DNA of 64,000 nucleotides from assembly GCA_900759445.1 (NCBI GenBank), contig CAAEVH010000055.1, positions 93,140 through 157,139 of the forward strand, written 5' to 3'. The position numbers and the translations under genes are program-made. This document shows positions 54,004-63,851 of the stretch, piece after piece. Source of the stretch: an uncultured Raoultella sp. (GTDB taxonomy: Bacteria; Pseudomonadota; Gammaproteobacteria; Enterobacterales; Enterobacteriaceae). Numbering within the stretch: position 1 is the stretch's first letter; every line of letters starts with the position of its first letter. The notes beneath the pieces were generated by a model. The model worked only from the letters and a program-made list of their open reading frames with translations. It did not search any database and was not told the DNA's origin.

Positions 54004-54660
54004 ATGTTAACGCGTGAACAAATGGCGATGCGTGTCGCCCGCGAACTGCGAGACGGTTATTACGTCAACCTCGGGATTGGTATTCCTACTCTGGTGGCGA
54101 ACTACATTCCTGAAGGCATGGACGTAATGCTGCAATCGGAAAACGGTTTGCTGGGTATGGGCCCGTTTCCCACGGAAGACGAAATTGATGCTGACATGAT
54201 CAACGCCGGGAAACAGACCGTGACGGCGCGCAAAGGCGCGGCAATCTTCGACTCGGCGCAATCCTTCGCCATGATCCGCGGCGGTCACGTCGACCTGACG
54301 GTGCTCGGCGCGTTTGAAGTGGATGTTAACGGCAATATCGCCTCATGGATGATCCCCGGAAAAATGGTGAAAGGAATGGGCGGCGCGATGGATTTGGTTG
54401 CCGGAGCCGACAACATCATCGTGGTGATGACGCATGCCTCTAAAAGCGGCGAGTCGAAACTGCTTCCCGCCTGCACCCTGCCGCTGACCGGCGTGGCCTG
54501 TATTAAACGCGTGCTTACCGATCTGGCGCTGCTGGAGATTGCCGATGGGGCGTTCATTCTGCGCGAGCGAGCGCCGGGCATCAGCGTGGATGAGATAGTC
54601 GCCAGAACCGCCGGCAAGCTGATCGTTCCCGAAAATGTCCCCGAAATGCACTTTAGCTGA
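54004..54660 (+). CDS. 3-Oxoacid CoA-transferase subunit B
   Basis: A 218-aa beta subunit. The catalytic glutamate is Glu46 in [11 protein letters not shown], where the acyl-glutamyl thioester forms. [17 protein letters not shown] at the N-terminus and [18 protein letters not shown] in the middle are conserved. It pairs with the preceding gene to activate acetoacetate. Confidence 0.93.
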   Translation: MLTREQMAMRVARELRDGYYVNLGIGIPTLVANYIPEGMDVMLQSENGLLGMGPFPTEDEIDADMINAGKQTVTARKGAAIFDSAQSFAMIRGGHVDLTVLGAFEVDVNGNIASWMIPGKMVKGMGGAMDLVAGADNIIVVMTHASKSGESKLLPACTLPLTGVACIKRVLTDLALLEIADGAFILRERAPGISVDEIVARTAGKLIVPENVPEMHFS

Positions 54661-54670
54661 GGAGCTGACC

Positions 54671-55876
54671 ATGCAGGATGTTGTTATTGTCGCGGCAACG
54701 CGCACCCCAATTGGCAGTTTTCATGGCGCGCTGGCGCCGCTTTCCGCGGTTGAACTAGGTTCAGTGGTGATCCGTTCGCTGCTGGAAAAAACCGCCGTGG
54801 CACCTGAGCAAATTGATGAAGTGATCTTCGGCCAGGTTCTGACGGCTGGCTGCGGCCAGAACCCTGCCAGGCAAACGGCGTTACGCGCAGGACTGCTGGT
54901 CACCACGCCCGCGTTAACCCTGAATCTGGTGTGCGGCTCGGGCATGAAGGCGGTGCATCAGGCGGTCCAGGCGATTCGCTGCGGCGATGCGCAAATTGTG
55001 ATTGCCGGTGGACAGGAGAGCATGAGCAATGCGCCCTATTTCCTCGACGGCGCCCGGGCGGGACTGCGGCTCGGTCATGCCAGCATGAAAGACAGCGTGG
55101 TGCATGACGGTCTGTGGGATGCGTTTAACGACTATCACATGGGGATTACCGCGGAAAATCTGGCGGATAAGTTCGTGATCGGTCGCGAGCAGCAGGACGC
55201 CTTTGCCCTGCGCTCACAGCAAAAAGCGGCCGCTGCCATTGAAGCCGGTCGTTTTAGCGCGGAAATCACGCCAGTCAGCGTCCCACAGGGCAAAAAACCG
55301 CCGCGTGTCGTGGATCATGACGAACAGCCTCGTCCGGATACGCAGGCTGAAAAGCTGGCGCAGCTCAAACCAGCGTTTCGCCCAGGTAACGGCACGGTGA
55401 CCGCCGGGAATGCCTCTTCAATCAACGATGGCGCCGCCGCAGTGATGTTGATGAGCGCCGCCAAAGCAGCAGAACTCAATCTGCCGGTTCTTGCCAGAGT
55501 GGCGGGCTACGCTGTCTCCGGCGTCGACCCTGCGATTATGGGTATTGGGCCGGTAGAGGCATCACTTCAGTGCCTGAAGCGAGCTGGCTGGACGTTGAAT
55601 GATGTCGATCTCATTGAAGCCAACGAAGCCTTTGCCGCGCAAGCGCTGGCGGTTGGCGAATCCCTGAACTGGGACAGCGATCGGGTGAACGTAAACGGCG
55701 GCGCGATTGCGCTGGGCCATCCCATTGGGGCGTCAGGTTGCCGAATTCTGGTGACTTTGCTGCACGAAATGGCCCGCCGTAACGCCGCCAAAGGGCTGGC
55801 TACGCTGTGCGTAGGCGGCGGTCAGGGGGTGGCGCTGGCGGTTGAGCGCCCGCAGGAGGTATCTCATGAAAAGTAA
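54671..55876 (+). CDS. Acetyl-CoA acetyltransferase (thiolase, AtoB type)
   Basis: A 401-aa degradative thiolase that splits acetoacetyl-CoA into two acetyl-CoA. The nucleophilic cysteine is in [15 protein letters not shown] (about 88), the catalytic histidine in [14 protein letters not shown] (about 356), and the second cysteine in [10 protein letters not shown] (about 386). An earlier in-frame start (54635) falls within the transferase gene and is rejected. The end overlaps the next gene by 11 bases. Confidence 0.94.
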   Translation: MQDVVIVAATRTPIGSFHGALAPLSAVELGSVVIRSLLEKTAVAPEQIDEVIFGQVLTAGCGQNPARQTALRAGLLVTTPALTLNLVCGSGMKAVHQAVQAIRCGDAQIVIAGGQESMSNAPYFLDGARAGLRLGHASMKDSVVHDGLWDAFNDYHMGITAENLADKFVIGREQQDAFALRSQQKAAAAIEAGRFSAEITPVSVPQGKKPPRVVDHDEQPRPDTQAEKLAQLKPAFRPGNGTVTAGNASSINDGAAAVMLMSAAKAAELNLPVLARVAGYAVSGVDPAIMGIGPVEASLQCLKRAGWTLNDVDLIEANEAFAAQALAVGESLNWDSDRVNVNGGAIALGHPIGASGCRILVTLLHEMARRNAAKGLATLCVGGGQGVALAVERPQEVSHEK

Positions 55877-56789
55877 GCATATCTGCGTACTGGGCGCGGG
55901 TTTAATGGGTGTCGGTATTGCCACCCACTTCGTCCGTTATGGTCACGATGTCTGGCTGTACGACACCGATAGCAACCGTATTGCAGACATTGGCGCAGTT
56001 GCCAGCGGTATTCTGGATGAACTGATTGCCACCGAACAGTTTCCTAAAAACGACAAAGAACAGGCTGTGAGTCGTCTGCATGGTACTGCCTCGCTGCACG
56101 ATATTGCCGCGTGCGGGTTACTGATCGAAGCCATCCCGGAGCGACTCGATCTCAAGCACGCGTTGTATGCACAACTGGAAGCACTGATCGCGCCTGAGGC
56201 CGTCATTGCCAGTAACACCAGCGGCCTGCCGCCGGATGCGCTGGCAGAAAAGCTCGCCCATCCTGAGCGGTTGTTAATCGCCCATTTCTGGCACCCGCCG
56301 CATTTTATTCCACTGGTTGAGATTGTACCCGGCACGGCCACGAAGCCGGAATATCTGCAGGAACTGCAACAGCTGCTGCTTTCGATGCAGCTGGAAGCCG
56401 TCGTGCTCGACCGCGCCGCGCCGGGGTTTGTCGGTAATCGCCTGCAGTTCGCTCTGCTGCGTGAAGCGTTGCATATCGTAAAAAGCGGGATCGCCAGCGC
56501 AGAGGTGGTGGATCAGGTAATGCGCGCCTCGCTTGGTCGCCGCTATGCGATGGTCGGTCCGCTGGAGGCGGCGGATATGACCGGACTTTCTACGGTACAG
56601 GACATTTGTCGGCATCTGCTACCGGAGCTGGCAACCGGGAGCGACATGATGTCTCTGGTCGCTGACAAGGTGGCTAACGGTGATACCGGTTTGCGCAGCG
56701 GTCAGGGATTTTATCGCTGGGATGATTCGCGCAAGGAATATATCCAGCAACGCAGAGAGCATCAGCTGCGCTTTGCCCTGAAACCGTAA
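55866..56789 (+). CDS. 3-Hydroxyacyl-CoA dehydrogenase family protein
   Basis: A 307-aa NAD-dependent dehydrogenase. The Rossmann motif is [13 protein letters not shown] (about 10-22); the catalytic histidine is probably in [20 protein letters not shown], which departs from the usual HFFNP; the C-terminal dimer domain has [18 protein letters not shown]. The altered HFWHPP segment suggests a substrate other than straight fatty acyl-CoA, perhaps a free hydroxy acid. No enoyl-CoA hydratase is in the operon. Confidence 0.85.
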   Translation: MKSKHICVLGAGLMGVGIATHFVRYGHDVWLYDTDSNRIADIGAVASGILDELIATEQFPKNDKEQAVSRLHGTASLHDIAACGLLIEAIPERLDLKHALYAQLEALIAPEAVIASNTSGLPPDALAEKLAHPERLLIAHFWHPPHFIPLVEIVPGTATKPEYLQELQQLLLSMQLEAVVLDRAAPGFVGNRLQFALLREALHIVKSGIASAEVVDQVMRASLGRRYAMVGPLEAADMTGLSTVQDICRHLLPELATGSDMMSLVADKVANGDTGLRSGQGFYRWDDSRKEYIQQRREHQLRFALKP

Positions 56790-56833
56790 CTTCTCTTTCT
56801 GTACCCCCACTATAACAATGATATTGAGGAGTC

Positions 56834-58228
56834 ATGATGAGTGTATTAATCGCCCTGGCAGCGTTGGGCCTGCTGATGCTGGCAGCCTATCGCGGATATA
56901 GCGTCATCCTGTTTGCCCCCATCGCGGCATTAGGTGCTGTATTGCTCACCGAACCCAGCGCCGTCGGCCCTGCCTTCACCGGCCTGTTTATGGAAAAAAT
57001 GGTCGGTTTTGTGAAGCTTTACTTCCCGGTGTTCTTACTGGGCGCTGTGTTTGGTAAGTTAATCGAGTTATCGGGTTTTTCTCGATCCATCGTTGCCGCC
57101 GCCATCAACATTCTCGGGCGTCGTCACGCCATCCCTGTGATTGTGCTGGTGTGTGCACTGTTGACCTACGGCGGCGTATCGCTGTTCGTGGTGGCATTTG
57201 CGGTGTATCCATTTGCAGCGGAGCTGTTCCGTCAGAGTAATATTCCGAAGCGCCTGATCCCGGCCACCGTTGCGCTGGGTGCGTTTTCCTTCACCATGGA
57301 CGCTCTGCCAGGCACGCCGCAGATCCAGAACATTATTCCGACCAGCTTCTTTGGAACTAACGCCTGGGCCGCGCCCTGGCTGGGTTTGATCGGCTCTCTG
57401 TTTATCATCGTTGTCGGTCTGGTTTATCTCGAGCGCCAGCGTCGTAAAGCGCAGGCAAAGAATGAAGGGTATGGCACTGAACTGTTAAACGAGCCGGAAA
57501 CGCCGGATAACATTAACCTGCCGAACCCGATAATTGCTATCTCTCCGCTGATCCTGGTTGGCGTTTTTAACCTGCTATTTACCCACTGGATCCCGCAATG
57601 GTATGGCGCAACGCATCAACTGGAACTTCCGGGCCTTGCCAAACCGATTACCACCGAAGTCGGTAAAATCACCGCTATCTGGGCGGTAGAAGCGGCGCTG
57701 ATTTCTGGGATCCTGCTGGTGGTGCTCTTCGGCTATCGCAACATTAAAGGTCGCCTGGCGGAAGGGAGCCGAACGGCGGTTGGCGGCGCGATCCTCGCGG
57801 CCATGAACACCGCATCAGAATACGGTTTTGGCGCAGTGATCGCTGCCCTGCCAGGTTTCCTCGTGCTGTCAAAAGCGCTGGCGGCCATTCCCGACCCGCT
57901 GCTCAATGAGGCTATCAGCATCACCACGCTTGCCGGGATCACCGGCTCGGCGTCTGGCGGGATGAGTATTGCCCTCGCCGCCATGTCTGACACTTTTATT
58001 GCCGCCGCCCATGCCGCCAATATTCCCCTCGAGGTCTTCCACCGCGTGGCGTCAATGGCCAGTGGTGGTATGGATACCCTGCCGCATAACGGTGCGGTCA
58101 TTACCCTGCTGGCCATAACCGGTCTTAGCCATCGTCAGGCGTACGGCGGGATATTCGCCATTACCGTAATTAAAAGTCTGGCCGTGCTGTTTGTTATCGG
58201 CGTCTTCTACACCACCGGAATTGTTTAA
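56834..58228 (+). CDS. GntP-family permease, probable hydroxybutyrate transporter
   Basis: A 464-aa gluconate-permease-family H+ symporter with about twelve hydrophobic helices and the motifs GGVSLFVVAFAVYPFAAELFR and ITGSASGGMSIALAAMSD. Family members carry gluconate and other hydroxy acids. Position between 3-hydroxyacyl-CoA and 3-hydroxybutyrate dehydrogenase genes points to 3-hydroxybutyrate uptake. It is unrelated to AtoE of E. coli. ATGATG offers two start codons three bases apart. Confidence 0.85.
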   Translation: MMSVLIALAALGLLMLAAYRGYSVILFAPIAALGAVLLTEPSAVGPAFTGLFMEKMVGFVKLYFPVFLLGAVFGKLIELSGFSRSIVAAAINILGRRHAIPVIVLVCALLTYGGVSLFVVAFAVYPFAAELFRQSNIPKRLIPATVALGAFSFTMDALPGTPQIQNIIPTSFFGTNAWAAPWLGLIGSLFIIVVGLVYLERQRRKAQAKNEGYGTELLNEPETPDNINLPNPIIAISPLILVGVFNLLFTHWIPQWYGATHQLELPGLAKPITTEVGKITAIWAVEAALISGILLVVLFGYRNIKGRLAEGSRTAVGGAILAAMNTASEYGFGAVIAALPGFLVLSKALAAIPDPLLNEAISITTLAGITGSASGGMSIALAAMSDTFIAAAHAANIPLEVFHRVASMASGGMDTLPHNGAVITLLAITGLSHRQAYGGIFAITVIKSLAVLFVIGVFYTTGIV

Positions 58229-58239
58229 GGAGAATCATC

Positions 58240-59010
58240 ATGAACTTAACGGGAAAAACCGCTCTGGTTACCGGCTCTACCAGCGGTATTGGATTAGGCA
58301 TCGCACAGGTGCTGGCGCAAGCGGGCGCTACCCTGATCCTTAACGGATTTGGTGATGTGGAAGCCGCCAAAGATGCCATTGCACAATATGGCAAAACGCC
58401 AGGCTATCATGGCGCGGACCTGAGCGATGAAGCGCAAATTGCCGACATGATGCGCTATGCCGATAGCGAATTTGGCGGTGTGGATATTCTGGTCAACAAT
58501 GCCGGGATCCAGCATGTTTCACAGGTGGAGACCTTCCCGGTTGATAAATGGAACGCGATTATCGCCATTAACCTCTCTTCTGTCTTTCACACCACGCGCC
58601 TGGCGCTTCCCGGCATGCGTAAGCGTAACTGGGGACGCATCATCAATATCGCCTCTGTTCATGGCCTGGTGGCCTCAAAAGAGAAATCCGCCTATGTGGC
58701 GGCGAAGCACGGCGTGGTGGGATTAACCAAAACCATTGCGCTGGAGACCGCGCAGACGGGTATCACCTGCAATGCGCTGTGCCCCGGTTGGGTGCTTACG
58801 CCGTTGGTCCAGCAGCAAATCGATAAACGTATTGCCGAAGGCGCTGAGCCTGACGCCGCGCGTGACGCCCTGCTGGCGGAAAAACAGCCGTCGCGCGAAT
58901 TCGTCACGCCGCAACAGTTGGGTGAGCTTGCGCTATTTTTGTGCTCAGACGGGGCGTCGCAGGTGCGTGGTGTGGCGTGGAATATGGATGGCGGCTGGGT
59001 GGCGCAATAA
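58240..59010 (+). CDS. bdhA: D-3-Hydroxybutyrate dehydrogenase
   Basis: A 256-aa short-chain dehydrogenase. The cofactor loop is TGSTSGIGLGIA (about 11-22), NNAGIQHVS (about 87-95) includes family-specific GIQHV, the catalytic Ser is in NIASVHGLVASKEKSAYVAAKHG, which also has Tyr and Lys, and NALCPGWVLTPLVQQQI is the substrate lid typical of 3-hydroxybutyrate dehydrogenases. It oxidises 3-hydroxybutyrate to acetoacetate, feeding the CoA-transferase and thiolase. Last gene of the operon. Confidence 0.92.
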   Translation: MNLTGKTALVTGSTSGIGLGIAQVLAQAGATLILNGFGDVEAAKDAIAQYGKTPGYHGADLSDEAQIADMMRYADSEFGGVDILVNNAGIQHVSQVETFPVDKWNAIIAINLSSVFHTTRLALPGMRKRNWGRIINIASVHGLVASKEKSAYVAAKHGVVGLTKTIALETAQTGITCNALCPGWVLTPLVQQQIDKRIAEGAEPDAARDALLAEKQPSREFVTPQQLGELALFLCSDGASQVRGVAWNMDGGWVAQ

Positions 59011-59019
59011 AGATATCTG

Positions 59020-59050
59020 GTGCCGGATAAAACCCCGTCGCATCCGGCAC
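59020..59050. repeat. REP-like palindrome
   Basis: TGCCGGAT and ATCCGGCA flank a 13-base centre containing CCCCGTCGC, the form of enterobacterial REP/palindromic units. It fills the gap between the convergent bdhA and osmC and may act as a terminator or mRNA stabiliser. Confidence 0.7.
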
Positions 59051-59057
59051 ACCTTCT

Positions 59058-59489
59058 TTACGATTTTAACTGATAATCCAGCGTGATTTCCGCGTTCAGT
59101 ACCTGTGATACCGGGCAGCCGGCTTTTGCTTTCTGGATGATGCCGTCAAACGTGGCGGCATCTATCCCCGGGACGCTCACCTGACTGTGTAGCGCGACTT
59201 TGGTGATAGCAAATCCGGCATCCACTTTATCCAGAGAAACATCGGCAGTGGTATCAATGGCATCTGGGGTAAAACCCGCTTCGCCCAGCATGAGCGAAAG
59301 CGCCATTGAGAAGCAGGCTGCATGCGCCGCGCCAATCAACTCTTCAGGATTGGTGCCTTTCGCCCCTTCAAATCGGGTGTTAAACCCATAGGGTTGCTGA
59401 TTCAACACCCCACTTTCGGTCGATACGGTACCTTTACCGCGCTTAATGTCGCCTTCCCAGTGTGCCTGACCTTTCTTATGGATAGTCAT
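59058..59489 (-). CDS. osmC: Organic hydroperoxide reductase OsmC
   Basis: A 143-aa OsmC with the two redox cysteines in AAHAACFSMALS (about 59) and KAGCPVSQVL (about 125). It reduces organic hydroperoxides. In E. coli it is osmotically and RpoS induced. Start MTIHKKGQAHWEGDIKRGKG is as in E. coli. Confidence 0.95.
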   Translation of the reverse strand: MTIHKKGQAHWEGDIKRGKGTVSTESGVLNQQPYGFNTRFEGAKGTNPEELIGAAHAACFSMALSLMLGEAGFTPDAIDTTADVSLDKVDAGFAITKVALHSQVSVPGIDAATFDGIIQKAKAGCPVSQVLNAEITLDYQLKS

Positions 59490-59716
59490 TACCGTTCTCC
59501 TGTGTTGTCGTTGGAGTTACAAGTATAGGACGGCTGAGAAAAAGCATGGCACATACGGGATAGTTCTCATTTGCCGCTTAAGCATTGACCTTTCAGCTGA
59601 AATGACCGACCATCCAGAAAGCCGCTATTTTCAACATCGGCTTTCTATCAGGTTGTATTTCGTCCGTTCTCATACGGACTCGCCCTTGAAACCAGTAACA
59701 GGATTAAGGAGTTAGA

Positions 59717-59857
59717 ATGAAATCGAACCGTCAGGCCCGTCATATTCTCGGACTGGACCACAAAATCTCAAATCAACGTAAAGTCGTGACCGAAGGTGAC
59801 AAAACCAACGTGGTCAATAATCCTACCGGAAGAAAGCGCCGCGCTGACGCCAAATAG
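59717..59857 (+). CDS. sra: Stationary-phase ribosome-associated protein Sra (S22)
   Basis: A 46-aa very basic protein: [20 protein letters not shown] at the start and [13 protein letters not shown] at the end are unmistakable. It binds the 30S subunit in stationary phase. AAGGAG lies 8 bases upstream. In E. coli bdm lies between osmC and sra; no bdm is present here. Confidence 0.95.
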   Translation: MKSNRQARHILGLDHKISNQRKVVTEGDKTNVVNNPTGRKRRADAK

Positions 59858-60036
59858 CCTTTCGCACGTCTGACTGAATAACGAGATAAACACCATTGCA
59901 ACCGCAGTGGTGTTTTTGCTTATAAAACCCCTTAACCCATTCACAATGCTTTATACTTCGGCCGTTTCCCTGGCGGACAGGCCACATACGATCATAAAGA
60001 GTGCCAGGGACGGTTATTCAAAAAAGAGTGAGTGAC

Positions 60037-61734
60037 ATGGAAAACGAAACTAAAAAACTGCGTTCCCTTTACATCCCCTACGCTGGCCCGGTTCTGCTGG
60101 AATTCCCTTTACTGAATAAAGGGAGTGCTTTCAGTGCGGAAGAACGCCGTAACTTCAACCTGCTGGGGTTACTGCCGGAAGTGGTCGAGACGATTGAAGA
60201 ACAGGCTGAACGCGCCTGGATCCAATATCAGGGATTCAAAACCGAAATCGATAAACATATTTACCTGCGCAACATCCAGGACACCAACGAAACCCTGTTT
60301 TACCGCCTGGTGCATAATCACCTTGATGAGATGATGCCGGTTATCTATACCCCAACGGTCGGCGCGGCCTGTGAGCGTTTCTCCGAGATTTATCGTCGCG
60401 CGCGCGGCGTGTTTATTTCTTATCAGAACCGCCACAATATGGACGATATCCTGCAAAACGTTCCTAACCACAATATCAAGGTCATCGTTGTCACCGATGG
60501 GGAACGTATTTTGGGTCTTGGCGATCAGGGGATCGGCGGGATGGGTATTCCAATCGGTAAACTGTCGCTGTATACCGCGTGTGGTGGGATCAGCCCGGCC
60601 TACACCCTGCCGGTGGTACTGGACGTCGGAACCAACAACCAGCAACTGCTCAACGATCCGCTGTATATGGGCTGGCGTAATCCGCGTATCACCGATGATG
60701 AATACTACGAATTTGTCGATGAATTCATCCAGGCCGTGAAGCATCGCTGGCCGGACGTGCTGTTGCAGTTTGAAGACTTCGCACAGAAAAACGCCATGCC
60801 GCTGTTGACCCGCTATCGCGATGAAATTTGCTCGTTTAACGACGATATTCAGGGTACCGCTGCGGTAACCGTTGGCACGCTGATTGCGGCCAGCCGTGCG
60901 GCCGGTAGCCAGTTAAGCGAACAGAACATTGTCTTCCTCGGGGCAGGTTCCGCCGGTTGCGGAATTGCCGAGCAGATCATCGCGCAAATCCAGCGTGAAG
61001 GTTTAAGCGAAGAAGCGGCGCGTCAACGCGTGTTTATGGTCGATCGCTTCGGCCTGTTAACCGATAAGATGCCGAACCTGCTCTCTTTCCAGACCAAACT
61101 GGTGCAAAAACGCGAAAATCTGCAGCACTGGGATACGCAAGAAGATGTGCTGTCGTTACTCGATGTGGTACGCAACGTTAAGCCGGACATCCTGATTGGT
61201 GTTTCCGGACAGACCGGCCTGTTTACCGAAGAGATCATTCGCGAAATGCATAAGCATTGCCCGCGTCCGATCGTCATGCCGCTGTCTAACCCGACTTCCC
61301 GCGTAGAAGCCACGCCACAGGATATTATCGCCTGGACCGAGGGTAACGCGCTGGTTGCGACCGGTAGCCCGTTCGCACCGGTACTGTGGAAAGAGAAAAT
61401 CTATCCCATTGCCCAATGTAACAACGCCTATATCTTCCCGGGTATTGGTCTGGGGGTAATTGCTTCTGGCGCATCGCGTATCACCGATGAAATGCTGATG
61501 TCGGCCAGTGAAACGCTGGCGCAGTATTCACCGCTGGTGCTTAACGGCGAAGGACTGGTGTTACCTGAGCTGAAAGATATTCAGACCGTTTCCCGCGCCA
61601 TCGCGTTTGCCGTCGGTAAAATGGCCCAGCAGCAAGGCGTGGCGGTGAAAACCTCCGCCGAAGCGCTGCAACAGGCGATTGACGATAATTTCTGGCAGGC
61701 AGAATACCGCGACTACCGTCGTACCTCTATCTGA
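60037..61734 (+). CDS. maeA: NAD-dependent malic enzyme MaeA (SfcA)
   Basis: A 565-aa enzyme that oxidatively decarboxylates malate to pyruvate. The malate-binding [10 protein letters not shown] (about 97-106), the metal/catalytic region [13 protein letters not shown] (about 245) and [12 protein letters not shown], and the NAD loop [13 protein letters not shown] (about 303) are visible. The start at 60037 gives the E. coli length; an in-frame GTG at 60001 is open but would add 12 non-conserved residues. Confidence 0.95.
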   Translation: MENETKKLRSLYIPYAGPVLLEFPLLNKGSAFSAEERRNFNLLGLLPEVVETIEEQAERAWIQYQGFKTEIDKHIYLRNIQDTNETLFYRLVHNHLDEMMPVIYTPTVGAACERFSEIYRRARGVFISYQNRHNMDDILQNVPNHNIKVIVVTDGERILGLGDQGIGGMGIPIGKLSLYTACGGISPAYTLPVVLDVGTNNQQLLNDPLYMGWRNPRITDDEYYEFVDEFIQAVKHRWPDVLLQFEDFAQKNAMPLLTRYRDEICSFNDDIQGTAAVTVGTLIAASRAAGSQLSEQNIVFLGAGSAGCGIAEQIIAQIQREGLSEEAARQRVFMVDRFGLLTDKMPNLLSFQTKLVQKRENLQHWDTQEDVLSLLDVVRNVKPDILIGVSGQTGLFTEEIIREMHKHCPRPIVMPLSNPTSRVEATPQDIIAWTEGNALVATGSPFAPVLWKEKIYPIAQCNNAYIFPGIGLGVIASGASRITDEMLMSASETLAQYSPLVLNGEGLVLPELKDIQTVSRAIAFAVGKMAQQQGVAVKTSAEALQQAIDDNFWQAEYRDYRRTSI

Positions 61735-61737
61735 CGG

Positions 61738-61770
61738 TTTGCCCGGCGGCACTCTGCTGCCGGGCGCTCA
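61738..61770 (+). terminator. Stem-loop after maeA
   Basis: GCCCGGCGGCA pairs imperfectly with TGCCGGGC around a short loop directly after the maeA stop. There is no T-run; it could be a REP-like unit or attenuating hairpin. Confidence 0.5.
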
Positions 61771-61847
61771 GAACTTGCGCGACTGCGTGACTTACGATTA
61801 CACTTTCGCTACCGATTAACATTCTGAAAAACAAAAGGAGGATACTT

Positions 61848-61931
61848 ATGCTGTACTGTGAACGTTTTATCGTTTCACATGCTTTTGGCGATCGCCAGTG
61901 CTCAAGCGTTATCGGTATCGTGCTGCGATAA
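61848..61931 (+). CDS. 27-aa leader peptide upstream of the ABC-F gene
   Basis: The ATG is preceded by AAAGGAGGATACTT, a near-perfect ribosome site. The frame begins MLYCERFIVSHAFGDRQ and ends GIVLR. Its last codons and stop lie inside a set of hairpins that can pair in two exclusive ways before the ABC-F start at 62044. Strong initiation, short length and the structured spacer are the hallmarks of a ribosome-mediated attenuator. Confidence 0.7.
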   Translation: MLYCERFIVSHAFGDRQCSSVIGIVLR

Positions 61932-61990
61932 CTTCTGCTTGAGCGAAGCTAACTTCTAAATCCCCTTCTCTCGGGCTTACCGGGTTATCG
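61900..61990 (+). promoter_or_regulatory. Mutually exclusive hairpins between leader peptide and ABC-F gene
   Basis: GCTCAAGC (61900-61907) pairs with GCTTGAGC (61937-61944), with GTTATCG (61908-61914) pairing CGATAAC (61926-61932) inside it. The same CGATAAC can instead pair with a second GTTATCG at 61984-61990. The leader stop codon lies in CGATAAC, so a stalled ribosome would free the partners. A further AGGCG/CGCCT hairpin sits at 62007-62022 before the gene. Confidence 0.65.
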
Positions 61991-62043
61991 TCAGCGATGT
62001 TTGACGAGGCGTTTTTACGCCTGTAACTCTTGAGTAAGCAACA

Positions 62044-63759
62044 ATGAGCACATTACTAACCGCACAATCCTTACACGTTGATACGGCATTCGGCACGCTA
62101 TTCGACGATCTTTCCTTTACCCTGAAAAAAGGCGACCGCATCGGGCTTATCGGTTACAACGGCTGCGGCAAAAGCACGCTGTTAAAACTGCTCGATGGCA
62201 CAATTTCGCCGACCAGTGGGGTTATCGCGCAGGCAAATCACTGCCATCTCGCCCGTGTAGAACAACATCTGCCTGACGAAATATTGCCGCTCACGCTGCA
62301 GGAAGCCGTTCTGGCTCAACTGCCCGAGCATGAACGCGCAGGTCAGCAGTGGCGAGTTGAAGCACTGCTCGCCGAAATGGGGTTCACGCCGGAGAATTTA
62401 TCTCTGACAGCACACACGCTGAGCGGCGGCCAACACACGCGTCTGTTATTGGCGCGGGCGCTGATGCGAAACCCTGACCTGCTGCTGCTGGATGAGCCGG
62501 GTAATCACCTGGATCTGCCAACATTACTGTGGCTGGAACAGTTCTTACAAAACTGGTCTGGCAGTTTTGTGGTGGTGTCCCACGACCCGCAGCTGTTAGA
62601 CGCGGTGACTCACGGAACCTGGATCCTGCGCGATCGAACTCTTCATGCCTTCGATCTGCCCTGTAGCGCGGCGCGTCAGGCTCTGGCAGAAAGAGACATC
62701 AGCGATGCTCTGCGCCATAAGGCTGAGCAAAAGGAGATAGACCGGGTGACCGCCAGCGCCAAACGGCTGGCTACCTGGGGGCGGGTCTACGACAACGAAG
62801 ATCTTTCCCGCAAGGCCAAGCAGATGGAAAAGCAGGTACAGCGCCTGAAAGAGGTACAGACTGAAGTGACGTCAGGAAGTCAGTGGACACTAACATTGCA
62901 GGGAGATGCCCTGCGTGCGGATCGTTTGCTGGAGATGAGTAATCTGTCCGTAGCCCCTGCTCCCGACGCCGATACGCTGTTTTCCATTGCCGGTCTCCGG
63001 TTAAAAAGCGGCGATCGCGTGGCGATTGTCGGGCGCAACGGTTGCGGGAAATCATCGTTGTTAAGGCTTATCTGGCAACAGTTTCACTCACAACTGGCAT
63101 CACCTTCACTGGTGTTGCACCCGCGCGTTACGTTGGGGTATTACGACCAGACGCTGCACCAACTCGCAGATAACGATTCGTTATTTGACGCGCTGGAGCC
63201 GTTTGCTCCGCAGCCCGATATCCGCAAAATGGCGCTGATTAGCGCGGGTTTTCCGTGGGTTCGTCACGCGCAGCGGATCAGTTCCCTAAGCGGCGGTGAG
63301 CGCTCCCGGCTGCTGTTTGTTGGGCTAACGCTTGCGCGCTACAGCCTGCTGATGCTCGATGAACCGACCAACCATCTGGATCTGGAAGGTAAAGAGGCGT
63401 TGGCAGAAACGCTGCAAAGCTATAACGGCGGCGTGTTGTTGGTCAGTCACGACCGTCAGCTGATCAGCCAAAGCTGCAACCGGTTTTGGTTAATCGACAA
63501 GGGCGAACTCAGTGAATGGCACGATCTGGACGCGGTCAATGCGCGTATTCGGGAAACATCCTCGGAGATAACCGTTCCCAAAACGGTGGTCGATGCAAGA
63601 GCCGAAATAAGCGGTGACAGCGATGGATTGCTGGAACAACTTCTTGAGCTGGAACAGCGTCTGGCTGACGATCTTGCCCGCAAGCCGAAACATCAAAAGC
63701 CGCTGTTACAGGCGCAATGGCGTGAGGAGATTGAGCGCCTGAACTCACAACTGGAGTAA
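62044..63759 (+). CDS. ABC-F family ATPase (ribosome-associated type)
   Basis: A 571-aa soluble protein with two ABC cassettes in one chain and no membrane segment. Domain 1: Walker A GYNGCGKST (about 38), signature LSGGQHTRL (about 128), Walker B LLLLDEPGNHLD (about 147, with G replacing the usual T). A charged linker (about 220-285) is the P-site tRNA interaction region. Domain 2: GRNGCGKSS (about 328), LSGGERSRL, LLMLDEPTNHLD, and a C-terminal helical tail. It is none of EttA, Uup, YbiT or YheS. ABC-F proteins rescue stalled ribosomes or protect against ribosomal antibiotics; the attenuator-like leader supports a translation-sensing role. Confidence 0.85.
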   Translation: MSTLLTAQSLHVDTAFGTLFDDLSFTLKKGDRIGLIGYNGCGKSTLLKLLDGTISPTSGVIAQANHCHLARVEQHLPDEILPLTLQEAVLAQLPEHERAGQQWRVEALLAEMGFTPENLSLTAHTLSGGQHTRLLLARALMRNPDLLLLDEPGNHLDLPTLLWLEQFLQNWSGSFVVVSHDPQLLDAVTHGTWILRDRTLHAFDLPCSAARQALAERDISDALRHKAEQKEIDRVTASAKRLATWGRVYDNEDLSRKAKQMEKQVQRLKEVQTEVTSGSQWTLTLQGDALRADRLLEMSNLSVAPAPDADTLFSIAGLRLKSGDRVAIVGRNGCGKSSLLRLIWQQFHSQLASPSLVLHPRVTLGYYDQTLHQLADNDSLFDALEPFAPQPDIRKMALISAGFPWVRHAQRISSLSGGERSRLLFVGLTLARYSLLMLDEPTNHLDLEGKEALAETLQSYNGGVLLVSHDRQLISQSCNRFWLIDKGELSEWHDLDAVNARIRETSSEITVPKTVVDARAEISGDSDGLLEQLLELEQRLADDLARKPKHQKPLLQAQWREEIERLNSQLE

Positions 63760-63851
63760 AAACTGATTTGCTGTTCAGATATATTCCAATAAAAGCGCAG
63801 GTGGTCAGGTGTGGGCTGGTCCGGCTGAAAATTGCCGACGTGTTTCCGTAA

